This document shows, piece by piece, positions 22,906-33,890 of a stretch of 64,000 bases of DNA. Source of the stretch: Drechslerella dactyloides (lineage: Eukaryota > Ascomycota > Orbiliomycetes > Orbiliales > Orbiliaceae); NCBI GenBank assembly GCA_020064725.1, contig JAGTWJ010000002.1:2108001-2172000 (forward strand), written 5' to 3'. The notes below the pieces were generated by a model. The model worked only from the letters and a program-made list of their open reading frames with translations, searched no databases and was not told the origin of the DNA. Every line of letters starts with the position of its first letter. Within the stretch, counting starts at the first letter, position 1. The translations under genes and the position numbers were made by a program.

Positions 22906-24717
22906 ATGGATACAGACACCGCCAGCGCCTCCAAGTACCTCAACAATCTGCTCGCCGCCCGCGGTCTCCTCAAGGGCGGCCATAAGATCGCGTTTGACAA
23001 CCCGGCCGAGGACGAGTCGACGCCTACGCGCATCATAAACCTGGTTCACGATCTCGTGCGCCGGCGGGACGTATGTCCGCCCTTCCCGATTACTCAATTG
23101 GCCAAGAATGCTAACGGTCTCTATAGAAAGATGCCGAACAGAAGGAGACGCTCGCAATGGGCATGAAGGCTCTTAAGGAGAACGAAAGCAAAGCCAATGC
23201 CCAAGCTGTGCGTCCCGCGTCCCCATCTATGCTCACCCAAAATATACATCTAACTGGCATGCAATCAATACAGGACCGGTACAAATCCCGCTGCGACGAG
23301 CTCGAACGCCGCTGCGCAACGCTACAAGGCCAGGAACGTGTCCTCAATGCCAATGTACGGTCTGCCGAAATCACCGCCAAAGCCCTAAAGGACGAAACCG
23401 CCCGTCTCAAGGTCATGGTGCAGCAAGTGCGCACCCAGTGCGCCAACGACATCCGCAAGCGCGACCACCAGATCGCCAAGATGAAGGAACGCCTGCTAGA
23501 GAAGACCCGTGGCGGCCGCGGCAACAAGCAGCCGATGGCCTTCCCCGGTGTCACACTCTCCGGCTCCCTATCCGCCTCGTCGCACCTCGGCGGCTCCCTA
23601 TCTACATCCGATGCAACGGCCGTGCCGGGCACCGATCAAACCCTCACAGAGGACACCACCGCCATCCTCACCGAGCTCTCGCAGACTCTCGCCGACGAAA
23701 ATGATACACTCGTGTCGATGATTAAATCGACACTAACAACCCTCAAGGCCATCTCAGGCATGGACACGGACGTCGACCAGGAAGCCGAACTGGAGGACGG
23801 CGAGCGCAACGTGCTCGTTAACGACGTGTCACACGCGGCGCTGTCAGCGGAAATCGACGAGGTGCTCGAGCATCTAAAGGACATGCTGACGCAGCCAAAT
23901 TACGTTCCCGTCGAGGACCTTGACATCCGGGATCGTGAGATCGAGCGCCTGCGTTCCCAGTTACAGGGTACTCTGGAGGCGTGGAAGAACGCCATCGCGC
24001 TGGTGGATCTGGTGAACAAGAAGCCGGATAAGGTGGCGTCGAAGCAGGTTAAGACGTTGGAGGGCGTCGTTGAGCGGGAGCGCCAGACGGTGCTAGAGGA
24101 GCTAGATGTAAATGTACAGACGGCGCCGCCGGATGCTGCTGCCGCCGCCGCAGCTGAGGCCGAGGGCGAGAATGCAGATGCATGGCAAACGGAGGCGTAT
24201 GAGGAAGTTTCTCCCGTGAAGAAAAAGACCGTGGAGTTCCAGGTTGCCGAGGAGGAAGCTGAAGATGAGATGGAGGAGGTCGAACAAGTAGCTGTCGACG
24301 AGGAGGAAGCATACCGGCAGGACGACGAATACTACGAGCAAGAGGAAACAAGCTACGCCGAGGGCGACTATGAACAAGAGGAGGAGGAAGAAGAAATTGA
24401 GGAGCCAGCTGAAGAGACACCGGCTCCGGAACGGGAAGAAGATTCAGTAGATCTCATTCCGCCTATCGAGGACGACGACGATGATGAAAGCTCCATGGAA
24501 TTAATGTCGCCGATCAAGCCATCGACATACAAGGTTGGTCCCCCCCCCCCCCCCCCCCCCCCCCTATCGAATCAGCCGACTATCCTGAGTCTGTGGGCTA
24601 ACAGATACGTGTCTATGGTAGAAACGGCCACTGGCAAGTAGTCCCATAGCTGCCGGCACGCCAGCCGTCAAGCGTGCGAGGTTTATAGATGCCGCACCGA
24701 GGAGACGCGCGCGGTGA
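22906..24717 (+). CDS. ADIP-domain coiled-coil protein, TinC-like
   Basis: Fungal member of the afadin/alpha-actinin-binding (ADIP) family, which includes the Aspergillus NIMA-interacting protein TinC. Exons: 22906-23070, 23127-23207, 23274-24533, 24622-24717; 533 residues. The N-terminus YLNNLLAARGLLKGG, followed by TRIINLVHDLVRRRDKDAEQ, is the conserved domain. Coiled coil runs about residues 60-150 (DRYKSRCDELERRCATLQGQ onward), with more coil around 190-310. The second half is acidic and disordered, rich in Glu and Asp. With the last intron removed, the tail reads KRPLASSPIAAGTPAVKRAR and ends in a basic RRRAR cluster, possibly a nuclear signal. The 66-base second intron has no stop and is a multiple of three, so retention would add 22 residues. 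The last intron contains 25 consecutive C. It lies head to head with the lipase gene, 164 bases between start codons. Confidence 0.82.
24540..24564 (+). repeat. 25-base poly-C tract in the last tinC-like intron
   Basis: Uninterrupted run of 25 C six bases inside the intron that begins at 24534. If the intron were retained it would encode a polyproline stretch. Run length may be unstable or misread by sequencing. Confidence 0.85.
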
Positions 24718-25556
24718 GCTGAATCATCGGTTACACAAGTCGGTCATTCTTCGTATTTACATTCATTTTGGAAGTATACATTGAGCCGAGGGGGACGTTT
24801 CTCTGATTTTGTACGGGTTTTGGCATCTTGGAGGATAAATATCTCTGTCCGTATTGCATGAGGACTGTTGAAAGCCGCGCCGGCGTTGAAGGAGTTGGAT
24901 AGCATTGCTTGTTGATACCCGTGCGGGCACCGCATGGACCGCACATGTATAGTGTACATCTCAGGCGTGAGAGGGAATGCATATAATATATCGCATAGTT
25001 GCACCTAGTCATACAACATGGAGGCATGGTCGTGTGGATGCAGGGCCGCAGCATTGCCTGCTTTCCCGCGAGATTTTGTTAAAGGCGATACTACTCCATA
25101 CTTCTGAACGTATAGTACGCAAATTATAACCTTCATTCATAAATAACATCCTTTCAACGACTCAAAATGGCTGATACCACCCTACTACAAGCTTAGCATT
25201 GCAATATATAATGCTTCTGTATTGGAAAATAGTTCTGCGAGGAAAAAAACCAGCGTTCCCAGCAGTCTAGATGCATGCGGATATATTAGTTGACTTTGTC
25301 AATTATCCTCCAAGAGCAAGCTCACATGCAACGTTAAAACAGACGCCATACAATGAAGCCGCTAAACCATCCGACGACAATTATCACATGTACTGCATCA
25401 ACCATTCAACCAAAGGGCACGCATAGCAGACGAGAGAAAAAAAAGGAGAAAACGCCATGCCAACTGGTACGTACACAATATATGAACAAGAAAAAGAAAA
25501 AAGAAAAGGAAAAGGGGACAAGGAACTACGATTATAGCTCGTAGCCAGCAACGAGA
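24718..25556. other. intergenic between convergent genes
   Basis: Separates the 3' ends of the TinC-like gene (+) and the arrestin-like gene (-). The sequence is A-rich near 25430-25515 with AAAAGAAAAAG runs. No gene recognised. Confidence 0.5.
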
Positions 25557-27448
25557 CTAGTGCTTCCCGGTCATCTGTGCCTCCATCTCCGGCGGCCTGG
25601 TAAAATAATCCGGCTGCTGCTGAAACTCCCGTCGCGGTCCGCTGACAGGGGCGACGTTGATGGCAGTTGCCTCATCGTACGTCGGCGGCAGGTCGTAGAC
25701 TGCGCTCACAGGCGAACCCGTCACGGGGAACGTCCCGGGTGGCGTGCCATCCGCAACCTGAATTGGACTGAACGGGTATTCTATAATCGGCGAAGCCGCC
25801 TGCGGCGTGTTTGTTTGCAGCGGGGGTAGTTTGCCTGAGGTCGAGGGGACTGGCGACGGCGGGGGTATAACTGGTGTAGACGCCGATGCTGGCGAAACGG
25901 GCGGCGCAACGGACGATGGCGATAGGGGGGGTGCCATTGATGCGGCTGTTACGGTCTGAGGCATCGGTTTCTTCATATCCGGTGGTGTTAGTTGAGCGGA
26001 TGGCTTTCGGCGCTGAGCGTTCAGCAGTTGTAGCTCTGGTGGCGGCCGGATGCCCGAGAATACCTCTACAGGCATGAAGAGCTGAATGACCTGTGCAAGA
26101 TATCGCATTAGCCGCTCCGTCGTCAATGCTGTATTGCATGAATGTGAAATACCTCAAATTGCGGTTGCAGGCCGAGGCTCACACCAACCGCGATCTCGAG
26201 ATCGTACTTGCGCCGGATGTTGCACGTCACAAAGCTCGGCTGTACCGAGCTGGGCAGCGTCCAGTGTCGCCACGAGGTGTTATCCGCCTCCAGCTCCTCG
26301 CCGACTGGGGAATGTGAATAGCCACATGGGATATTTAGCGACATGTTACTATGCGCGTGGCCGGACTCGATCAAATCGTGCTTGATGTCATGCACACGGA
26401 TTTGTGTCGTGCTGATGAGTCGGACTTGCAGGGATCGGAGTATGATCGGGGCTGTGAACGGTACCAGCTTGGTGAACATGATCCGCAAGGGTATACTGCA
26501 TACCAAATTAGCTATTCGGTTGGTTCGGCATGTTGGAGAGGGGTTTTCGCGGAGATATCCGGCAGATGGCGAGGGTTGCTTACGGCTCGTTCGGTGTTAT
26601 TATAGCCGGAGATGGCAGGCGGGCTTCGACGAAAAACCGCGACTGGTTGATAGGTGGCGGCGGGGCGTCTCTGCCTCGCCACGCGTCGAATAGTCCACGC
26701 TTCTTCTTCGGTGGGCCTTGCTGGAAGTTTTGAATGTGCTCTCGTTTCGCAAAGGTTTCGCGTGATGTGGGGGGCGGTCTGGGCGGTTCTATGGGTAACA
26801 GGATGAACAGCTCGAGTTTCCTCGTGTTGGTCCGGTAGAACTGCGGGCGGTTGAGCGTGACTTTGATAAAGTAGCGGCACCAGGCCATGTCGTTGGGAAT
26901 ACCGCTGAGGGAGGGCGGGAGCGTTGTCCGGACATGTTTTTCCTGCTTTTGCGTTTCCTTGACGGGGTCGAAGCCCTGTCCGATGTCGCTGAGGGCCTTG
27001 AAGATGCCGGTTTGCGGGATGCAGACGTTATTGATGGGGATTCTGAACTGGAATGGGTATTTGTATTCGCCCTTCTTGAGCTTGAAGCCGGCTGTCGAAG
27101 TAGTCTGCTTGATGACCTCATCGGCGGGGAAGACGGTTTTGGTGAGATACAGGACCTAGTGACATCCGTCAGCATCTGCTTCTAGCGTGAACAGTTGGAG
27201 GTATGCGGATAAGATGCGAGAGGGCGCATACCAACCTTGTGTAATTCGGTCTCCCATCTCTTGCTTTCCCTGTCCTCGTCGTTCTTCTTCGGTTCCCGAA
27301 GCCGGGTTCGCACGATGCCCTCTAGCTTGACGACAATGGAGGATATGGTCTCATCATTGGGCAAGTCCAGCGAAATGTGGCCGGACAGAGTGTCGAGGTT
27401 GGTGTAGGTGTGTCCGGCTGGCTGGTCCAGGTGAATGCAGAGCGACAT
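25557..27448 (-). CDS. arrestin-domain trafficking adaptor (ART/alpha-arrestin)
   Basis: Alpha-arrestin-like adaptor; the family recruits Rsp5/Nedd4 ubiquitin ligases to plasma-membrane cargo. Exons (descending): 27236-27448, 26584-27155, 26153-26495, 25557-26090; 553 residues. The arrestin N-domain spans about residues 1-165 (SLCIHLDQPAGHTYTNLDTL, SIVVKLEGIVRTRL, YPFQFRIPINN). The arrestin C-domain runs about 235-380 (VTKLVPFTAPIILRSLQVRL, WRHWTLPSSVQPSFVT). The tail is Pro/Ser-rich with PPTYDEA, a PY motif for WW domains, about 45 residues from the end. All four exons join in phase. It shares a 1.6 kb divergent upstream region with the AIF-like gene. Its cargo cannot be told from sequence. 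Confidence 0.87.
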
Positions 27449-29044
27449 ATTCCGCCGCTCGCGCGTGGGGCAGCTTCAGCGGGCGAGGCCGGAGAGTCGA
27501 AGCGGGGAGCGACGTAGCGGAGCGGTGACCGAGAGGCGCGATGGCACGAGAGGAGAGCCGGTCCGAGTGCGTATGTAAACCGGGATGTTTGGATTGAGCG
27601 GAACTGGGTTGAATTGGATCGAGTGGGTAAGTTGGAGGCTGCGAGGAATGCTGAGTGGAGTTGGAGTTTCTGGCAGTCGGCAGGCGGCGGACGCCAAGTT
27701 GCGTAAGACAGTCGAGGGAGAAGACTCAGCGATGACGATGGCAGCGCTAGCTGGGATGCTTCTTATACGGCTGGCCTGGCCGAGGCTTGGAATGCGGACG
27801 ACAAGAAAGCACAAGAGCGAGACCAAGAATAATCACAAGAGCAAGAGCAAGAATCAAGAATCAAGAATCAAGAGCGCGAAAGTCCATCGCGACGGGGCTC
27901 GAGTGCACAAAAATAAGCACCTTAAATGAACTCACCGATTGTTCCGATAAGGCTGGTCTGTCCAGCACCACCCCTCCACGCCTCCGTCCTCGTCGCCTCG
28001 AGCCGGCAGGGGTGGTGGCATTGCAAGATCGAATCCAGAGAGAGACTTCCGCAAGGCGTCCTGGAAAACGCCCCGCGACGAGACACGGGACAGCGACCAG
28101 AGCAAGATGAACCGAGACCTCTCTGCGCAGCCGTTACATAAGCACGGGCAGGCAGGAGAATAAGATTACAATCGTCGCCGTCCGGAGGGAAGGAGCACTC
28201 GATGTGGGGTCGTCGCCCATGCCAGCCGGCGCAGGCCTTGCGCGGGGAGCTGAAATTAACGGCCGACCGCGCCGCAATGCTGTCGCGGCCTCATCACTTC
28301 TGTAACACTGACCGAGCGCCTGCTCCAGCCAGTCGGCAGGCTGCGATAGGCTAGCCAGGCCGCTGGGCCCCATCGCCAGCTTGCAGGAACGCGTCGACGA
28401 CGAGCCGGAGGGCGGCTGCCCTCATTCGCGGCCAGCCTATTTATAGCCGCCAAGAGCGGACGCTACCGTTCGGCCTGAAGCGTATTTCGTACAGTCCGAA
28501 CCCAGCGCCGAGACCATCCGAACCCAAATCGACGGTGATGCGCTGACTCAGCGGTCCGCGGACGGGAGGCTGTCCGCCGGCTTTGAATCCCTGGCGCGAG
28601 AGATGCCCGGGAACAGCTAGAGCTGACAATCGGCCGTCGGTTGATTGGCCGGCGGGACGATGGCCTGCTATCGCCGTGTCGTCATCGATAAGCTTATAAT
28701 GATCTCAAGGCGGCCGTCAATGCAATGGCGGGCGGCTTCGATACCAGATCTTCTCCTAGAGACTGCTGGAAGTCAGTCCGGCTACCCGTGCAAGACGCGG
28801 ATTGATGCAGCTGGCTGACTCGCGGTTCGACCGTGCTTACCTGATACGCCTGCAGAAGCTTGATTAATGATTCTGTGGGGCACACCAGCCCGATCGAGTG
28901 TGCCGCGTGCATGTGGTTGGACGAACGCATGGAGGATGGTGGTGGTGGTGATGATATAATGCAACGGAGAGCATATAAAAGGCTGTAGACGTCACATTTG
29001 CGGGGACCTTGTGAACTCAACCTCCCGCTGCATCGATCCCTCTC
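27449..29044. other. divergent intergenic region, arrestin / AIF-like genes
   Basis: No gene recognised. Near 27810-27870 there is a short purine-rich tandem of AAGAGC and AATCAAG units. 28.1-28.7 kb is GC-rich with overlapping meaningless frames. A clear TATA box for the AIF-like gene lies at 28974. Confidence 0.45.
28974..28982 (+). promoter_or_regulatory. TATA box of the AIF-like gene
   Basis: TATAAAAGG lies 71 bases before the start codon at 29045. This is close enough to imply a short leader and supports that start. Confidence 0.6.
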
Positions 29045-31555
29045 ATGACAGCAATTGCGCCGGCTGCTTTGCGTACGTTCACGACGACCACTATCAGGGC
29101 CCTCTGCGCGCGCACCGCCTTGCTTTCGTTGCGTGCTCGCCTAGGCTTCGGATTCATATCTCCTCCATTTGCAATTGCGAGCCTCCACTCCTCTACGCGC
29201 AAAATGACTCTATACAAACTGAGCGGCGTCAGCCAGGCTGACCTGAAGCCCGGCTTCAAGCGAGAGGCCACCGTCGAAGGTCTGGGCGACGCGAAGCTGT
29301 TGGTCATTCAGGTCGGCACCACCGTCAGCGCGCTGAGCCCTCGCTGCACGTACGTCCCTCTTATGATATAGAGGTGCTTCCCAGTGGTTGCATTTATCGT
29401 TGCAAGGCAGATACTAAAATTCGAATTCAATTGAAACTAAAGTCACTACGGCGCTCCCTTGGCCAAAGGCATCCTGACGGCGGGCGGGAAGCTCAAGTGT
29501 CCATGGTAGGTCTACATCGGTGTAACGTATACATGTAAACGTATAGGTCTACGAGCGCGCCTGCGCCTCATATGTTCATTGAGTTACACGGCTGACAATT
29601 AACCGATTGACTGAGCAAGGCACGGAGCCTGCTTCGATGCTTCCACCGGGGATATTGAGGACGCCCCGGGCTTAGACTCTCTTCACCGCTTCCCCGTTAC
29701 CGTTACCAACGACGGCCTGACCATCGAAGGCGACGAGGATAAAATCAAAGCGTTCAGCCGTACCCCGGCCTACACTTGCTCTGCAGCCACGGCATCTGAC
29801 GACAACATTCTCATCGTCGGAGGCGGTTCCGGTGCATTAGGCGTGATCGAAGGCCTGCGTCAGGATGGATACAAGGGCAAGATCGTCGTGCTCTCCAAGG
29901 AAGCGTACCCTCCAATCGATCGAACGAAGCTCAGCAAGGCGCTCATCACCGATCCTGGCAAGATTACTCTCCGCGACCTCGATTTCTTGAAGGGTCTCGA
30001 TGTCGAATTCCACACGTCGACGGTCGTGAAGTCTGTCGATTTCGATGCGCACTCGGTGGTTACTGAGGATGGCAGCACGTTCAACTACAAGAAAATCGTG
30101 CTGGCTACTGGCGCCACCCCGAGGCAACTGCCGCTGAAGGGGTTCAAGGAGCTTGGGAATATATTTGTGATCCGGACAGTGGACACGGCCAAGGCAATCG
30201 TGGACGCTGTCGGATTGGACGGCGGCAAGAAAATTGTGGTTATCGGGAGCTCGTTCATCGGCATGGAGGTTGCCAATTTCCTCGTCGGGAAAAAGCACGA
30301 AGTTACTGTAGGTGATCCAGGAGTATAGCAAAATGTATGCGACGTGACTGATATGGCAATCAGGTTGTTGGCATGGAAGAAGCTCCAATGTAAGCGGCGA
30401 ATATTGATGGATAGAGCTGCCATATCGTCCACTGACATGAGATACAGGGAACGAGTGATGGGAAAGCAAGTTGGAGCCTCGTTCCAGACTATCTTGGAGA
30501 AAAAGGGTGTCAAGTTCTACATGAAAGCATCGGTGGAGGCCGCTGAGCCGAATGGTACTACCCTACTAGTATACTCTTATCTCATTCGTCCACGTCGAAT
30601 AAAAACTTACTCGCCATAGCATCGAACACGTCGCTGGTCGGATCGGTCACCCTGAAAGACGGAACTTCGCTGGAGGCTGATGCAGTCATTCTCGGGGTTG
30701 GTGTCGCACCCGCAACCGAGGCGTTCAAATCTCTTCCGCTCGAAAAGGACGGCTCCCTCCGTGTTGATGAGAATTTCCAGATCACCGCGACCAGGGATGC
30801 CTATGCGGTTGGAGATATCGCTACGTACCCGTACCGAGGTCCCGGCGGCGGGCCTGACTCGTTCACCCGCATCGAACACTGGAACGTTGCGCAGAACGCA
30901 GGGCGAAGTGCAGCGAGTACGCCACAGTTACATGTTTCTTGCGCCTGTATAATTTCACAAGCTGACAGTTCTGTTTTTGGCAGAGCACATTGCGACTGGC
31001 AAGACACCGCATTTCTTCACACCGATATTCTGGAGCGCATTGGGCGTTCAGCTGCGATACTGCGGGAACACAGTGGGTGGCTACGACGACGTGATCATCC
31101 AGGGCAGTCTTGAAGAGAACCGATTCGTCGCGTAAGTAGCGTAGAACCGGCCCGTGAGCTAGCTTCGATCGATATATTTATAGCGACTAACAAGGGAAAA
31201 ATATAATTGGAAACTGCAGGTACTATACTTCTGGGGAGAAGGTGGTGGCTGTGGCCACGATGCAGAAAGATCCAGTTGTAAGTTCCCCATTTCAATTTCC
31301 TAAATCCTCCTGATCAAATATCGCGACCTCGGAATTTTGGCTAAATGTTCACGGTATTGTACAGATGACGCAATGCTCGGAACTCATGAGGCACGATTGC
31401 ATGCCAAGGTAAGAAGATACGGCGGGCTCCATTTATAGCAGCTGTGGAAATGAAGGTATCGGATTCGCTAACGGATGTTGTATTATTCGACTGGGCGCAG
31501 CAAGTCGGAGATTCAGGGTGGAGCAGACGTCCTGGCGATCGAGGTGCCCGCGTAG
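29045..31555 (+). CDS. AIF-like oxidoreductase with N-terminal Rieske domain (AIFM3 type)
   Basis: FAD/NAD(P)H oxidoreductase fused to a Rieske [2Fe-2S] ferredoxin domain, as in AIFM3-type apoptosis-inducing-factor relatives. Exons: 29045-29349, 29443-29505, 29620-30307, 30364-30389, 30448-30554, 30620-30916, 30984-31131, 31220-31277, 31365-31408, 31501-31555; 596 residues. The N-terminus is Arg/Thr/Ser-rich with almost no acidic residues (about 1-50), probably a mitochondrial presequence. The Rieske cluster ligands are CTHYGAPL and CPWHGACFD (C-x-H, C-x2-H). FAD-binding ILIVGGGSGALGVIEGLR follows, then YPPIDRTKLSKAL, LATGATPRQLPL, NAD-binding VVIGSSFIGMEVANFL, and AYAVGDIATYP. The C-terminal AIF domain has RIEHWNVAQNAGR and FFTPIFWSALG. 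One exon is only 26 bases. A TATA box lies 71 bases upstream. Confidence 0.92.
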
Positions 31556-31885
31556 TTCGTTTGCTAAATTTAGCTCGCCTGCCCGCAATCAGCATAGTAT
31601 CTGTATCCGTATCGACGATATTACCGGTATCAATCAAGTTTCAACGGCAATCGTAAACTTAGTAACCTCGTGAATCTAAATTGGTAATTCGTCAAAATAT
31701 CACATGCGACTGCGTTGTTATTTGGTGTGACATCTAGACGCATCTGGGCACGCGTCGTTCGCTCTGGCGCTCGCGACAACCGCGACAGTTGATCCTCCTC
31801 GTTCCCCGCGGCATCGCCACCTCCCTCCAAATCTTACTCCGCCCATTCGGCTGTGAAAACTCCTCCTCGAGCATGTCGCAATCCA
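31556..31885. other. short intergenic region between tandem genes
   Basis: 330 bases separate the AIF-like stop from the next gene's start. It ends in CT-rich leader sequence. An out-of-frame ATG at 31873 just precedes the chosen start and could act as an upstream start. Confidence 0.45.
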
Positions 31886-33628
31886 ATGGATATCGACCCA
31901 GCCGACGACCTCTTCGTACCCAGGAGGGCCCCGCCCGGCCACTCTGACGACCAGAGCGACAATGACGACGAGGACGAGGGGATCGAGGAGATATTCCACC
32001 TTACCCTCCGCGACTTCTACCCCGCGTTGAACGTCGGCCTGCTGCAGCGGTCGATGGGCATCCCGATTGACATTCCTTTAGCTCCGCCGTCGACAGGCAA
32101 TGACCTGGAACCGTTCGTCTTCCCGTTCAGTCGCCACAACCGGACGTCAAACGCTGGGTCCTTGCGAAACTACGTTGTATGTCCCCACCGTCTACGGCTA
32201 CAGGCAGCTATTTAAGCGTCCATGCCTACATACCTATATACACACGATTGGAGATGGAAAGAGCACGCGGATGGGTATATTGATCGAACTCCTGCTAACA
32301 GTACGGCAAGATCCTAGGGACTCGGCCTACATGGCCATACACACTCATAACTTTCCTCCGCCAGATCGAGGACAACCCGCCGTTCGTGCCATGGCCTCAC
32401 CGTCTTCCAGTGCCGCCGTTCCCTACCACGCCCGTCACTGTCATCCATTGGGACATCGACAAAGCCAACACCTTGCTACACCCTCGCCAGCCCTTGGCGC
32501 CGCCCCGGCAGCCTGTCGGGTCCAGCCAATTGATAGTCGAGCTCGATTTATTACGCGTGAACAGCGCGTGGGACTTGCAGCGCGATCAGCTCGTGCAGGC
32601 GATCTCGTGGTGTAACGCCGTCGGCGACCCGAACCGCATCCTCGAACTTCGCTACGGAGATGCGCTTGGTAGTTTTGAGGAGGAAACGAACCGAGATGCG
32701 TTCGTGTGCCTTTGTGGATGCGGCATGGGGCGGCGGGAGGACGTGCACTTTAAGATCTCGGTGATGGGCGCGGTGTATATTTGGTTTCCGTACCAGCGAA
32801 AGCCGCTTCCACCGGTATGCTATCCCCCGTCCGCTTTATTCTCATCCAGCGTGGCACTGTTATCATTGAGCAACTGCTTGATCATACATGTGGCAAGATT
32901 ATGTGTACAGGTTGCTAATTCATGTCTATGTCTATGGGTATCCCAAACTGCAGGTCGCTAAGTATATGAAGCACGTAAGGAACGGAATCAGGCACAGCAC
33001 ACCACTCATCCGCATCGACCTCTACGGACGCACGGTAGCAGAACTGACCAGGCGCAATGGCAACAAGCCCGTCAAAATCGAGATCCTGGACCAGGCCGTC
33101 ATCGGCAGCCGGCAACCGCAGCGTTTCGCCTCGCCGAAGGACCATGCGGATTGGTACGCGAGCTTCAATGTGCTCTTCTTCTGTATGGACAACCCGAACC
33201 AATACGCCGAAAAGTCAGGATCGCCAGACGAGCCGTCTCTGGACGTCGAAGATCCTGAATCACAAGAACAATTGAAACTGCTAGTCAGAGATACAGGTTC
33301 AGAAGATCAATTGGCCTGGGTACCCGGCGACCGTATCCCGGAAGACAAGTTGAACCCGAAATACTACCTGGCCGTTTACCGGATAAATGCTCTAGATCTT
33401 ACAGTCAAGCTAAGTGGGCTCAAGCTGCTTTGCGTCAGTGATAGGGACAACTTGGTGCTGAAGCACACCCATAACTGCGAGAAGATTTCGAAGGATCTGT
33501 TGGTGAAACATTATCCATTGTGGGGGCAGTTGACCAATAGTATGGTTAGGATGCCGTTGGAGGAGCTGGGGCTTGAGCTGCGGCTGGATGGTTTCGACGA
33601 TTTGTCGGACGATGAACAGAATTCGTAG
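31886..33628 (+). CDS. conserved-looking protein of unknown function, 492 residues
   Basis: Exons: 31886-32176, 32302-32814, 32954-33628, all joined at codon boundaries. The product begins MDIDPADDLFVPRRAPPGHS, has an acidic stretch (about 28-40), then HLTLRDFYPALNVGLLQRSM. The middle is globular in composition: YGKILGTRPTWPYTLITFLR, ELDLLRVNSAWDLQRDQLVQ, FKISVMGAVYIWFPYQ, RIDLYGRTVAELTRRNGN, then DHADWYASFNVLFFCMDNPN. The C-terminal third includes LAVYRINALDLTVKLSGLKL and an acidic DDLSDDEQ tail. No signal peptide or membrane span is evident, so it is probably soluble. I do not recognise the family. An earlier out-of-frame ATG (31873) precedes the chosen start, which is picked because it lies in the long frame. 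Confidence 0.8.
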
Positions 33629-33890
33629 TGATGTGATATACATCTCTAGCGTGGGTTTGCGTGTAAGATATTTTTTTTTCTGTTCAAAAGCGGTGTTTTC
33701 TTTCTTTTCTTTTTTTTTTTGGATACCCCTTGGATAGATCTTCGCGGGATAGGTGGGCGGGTGTGCTGGGATAGTGTGTGCGTTTGGCTTTGGCGCCTTC
33801 GAGCCGGTCCTTCTTTACTTCTGCATACTATAGCAGGAAGATATTACTATGAAATGGCAATTCACTCAGCAGCAGTACGCTCGCTGCATT

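Noticed and set aside
23111..23632. 173-codon antisense frame over the tinC-like gene
   Set aside because: Shadow of the coding strand; Ser/Arg-rich with no recognisable motif.
24534..24641. Polyproline C-terminus for the tinC-like protein
   Set aside because: It arises from reading through an intron with clear donor, branch and acceptor; the spliced tail is more protein-like.
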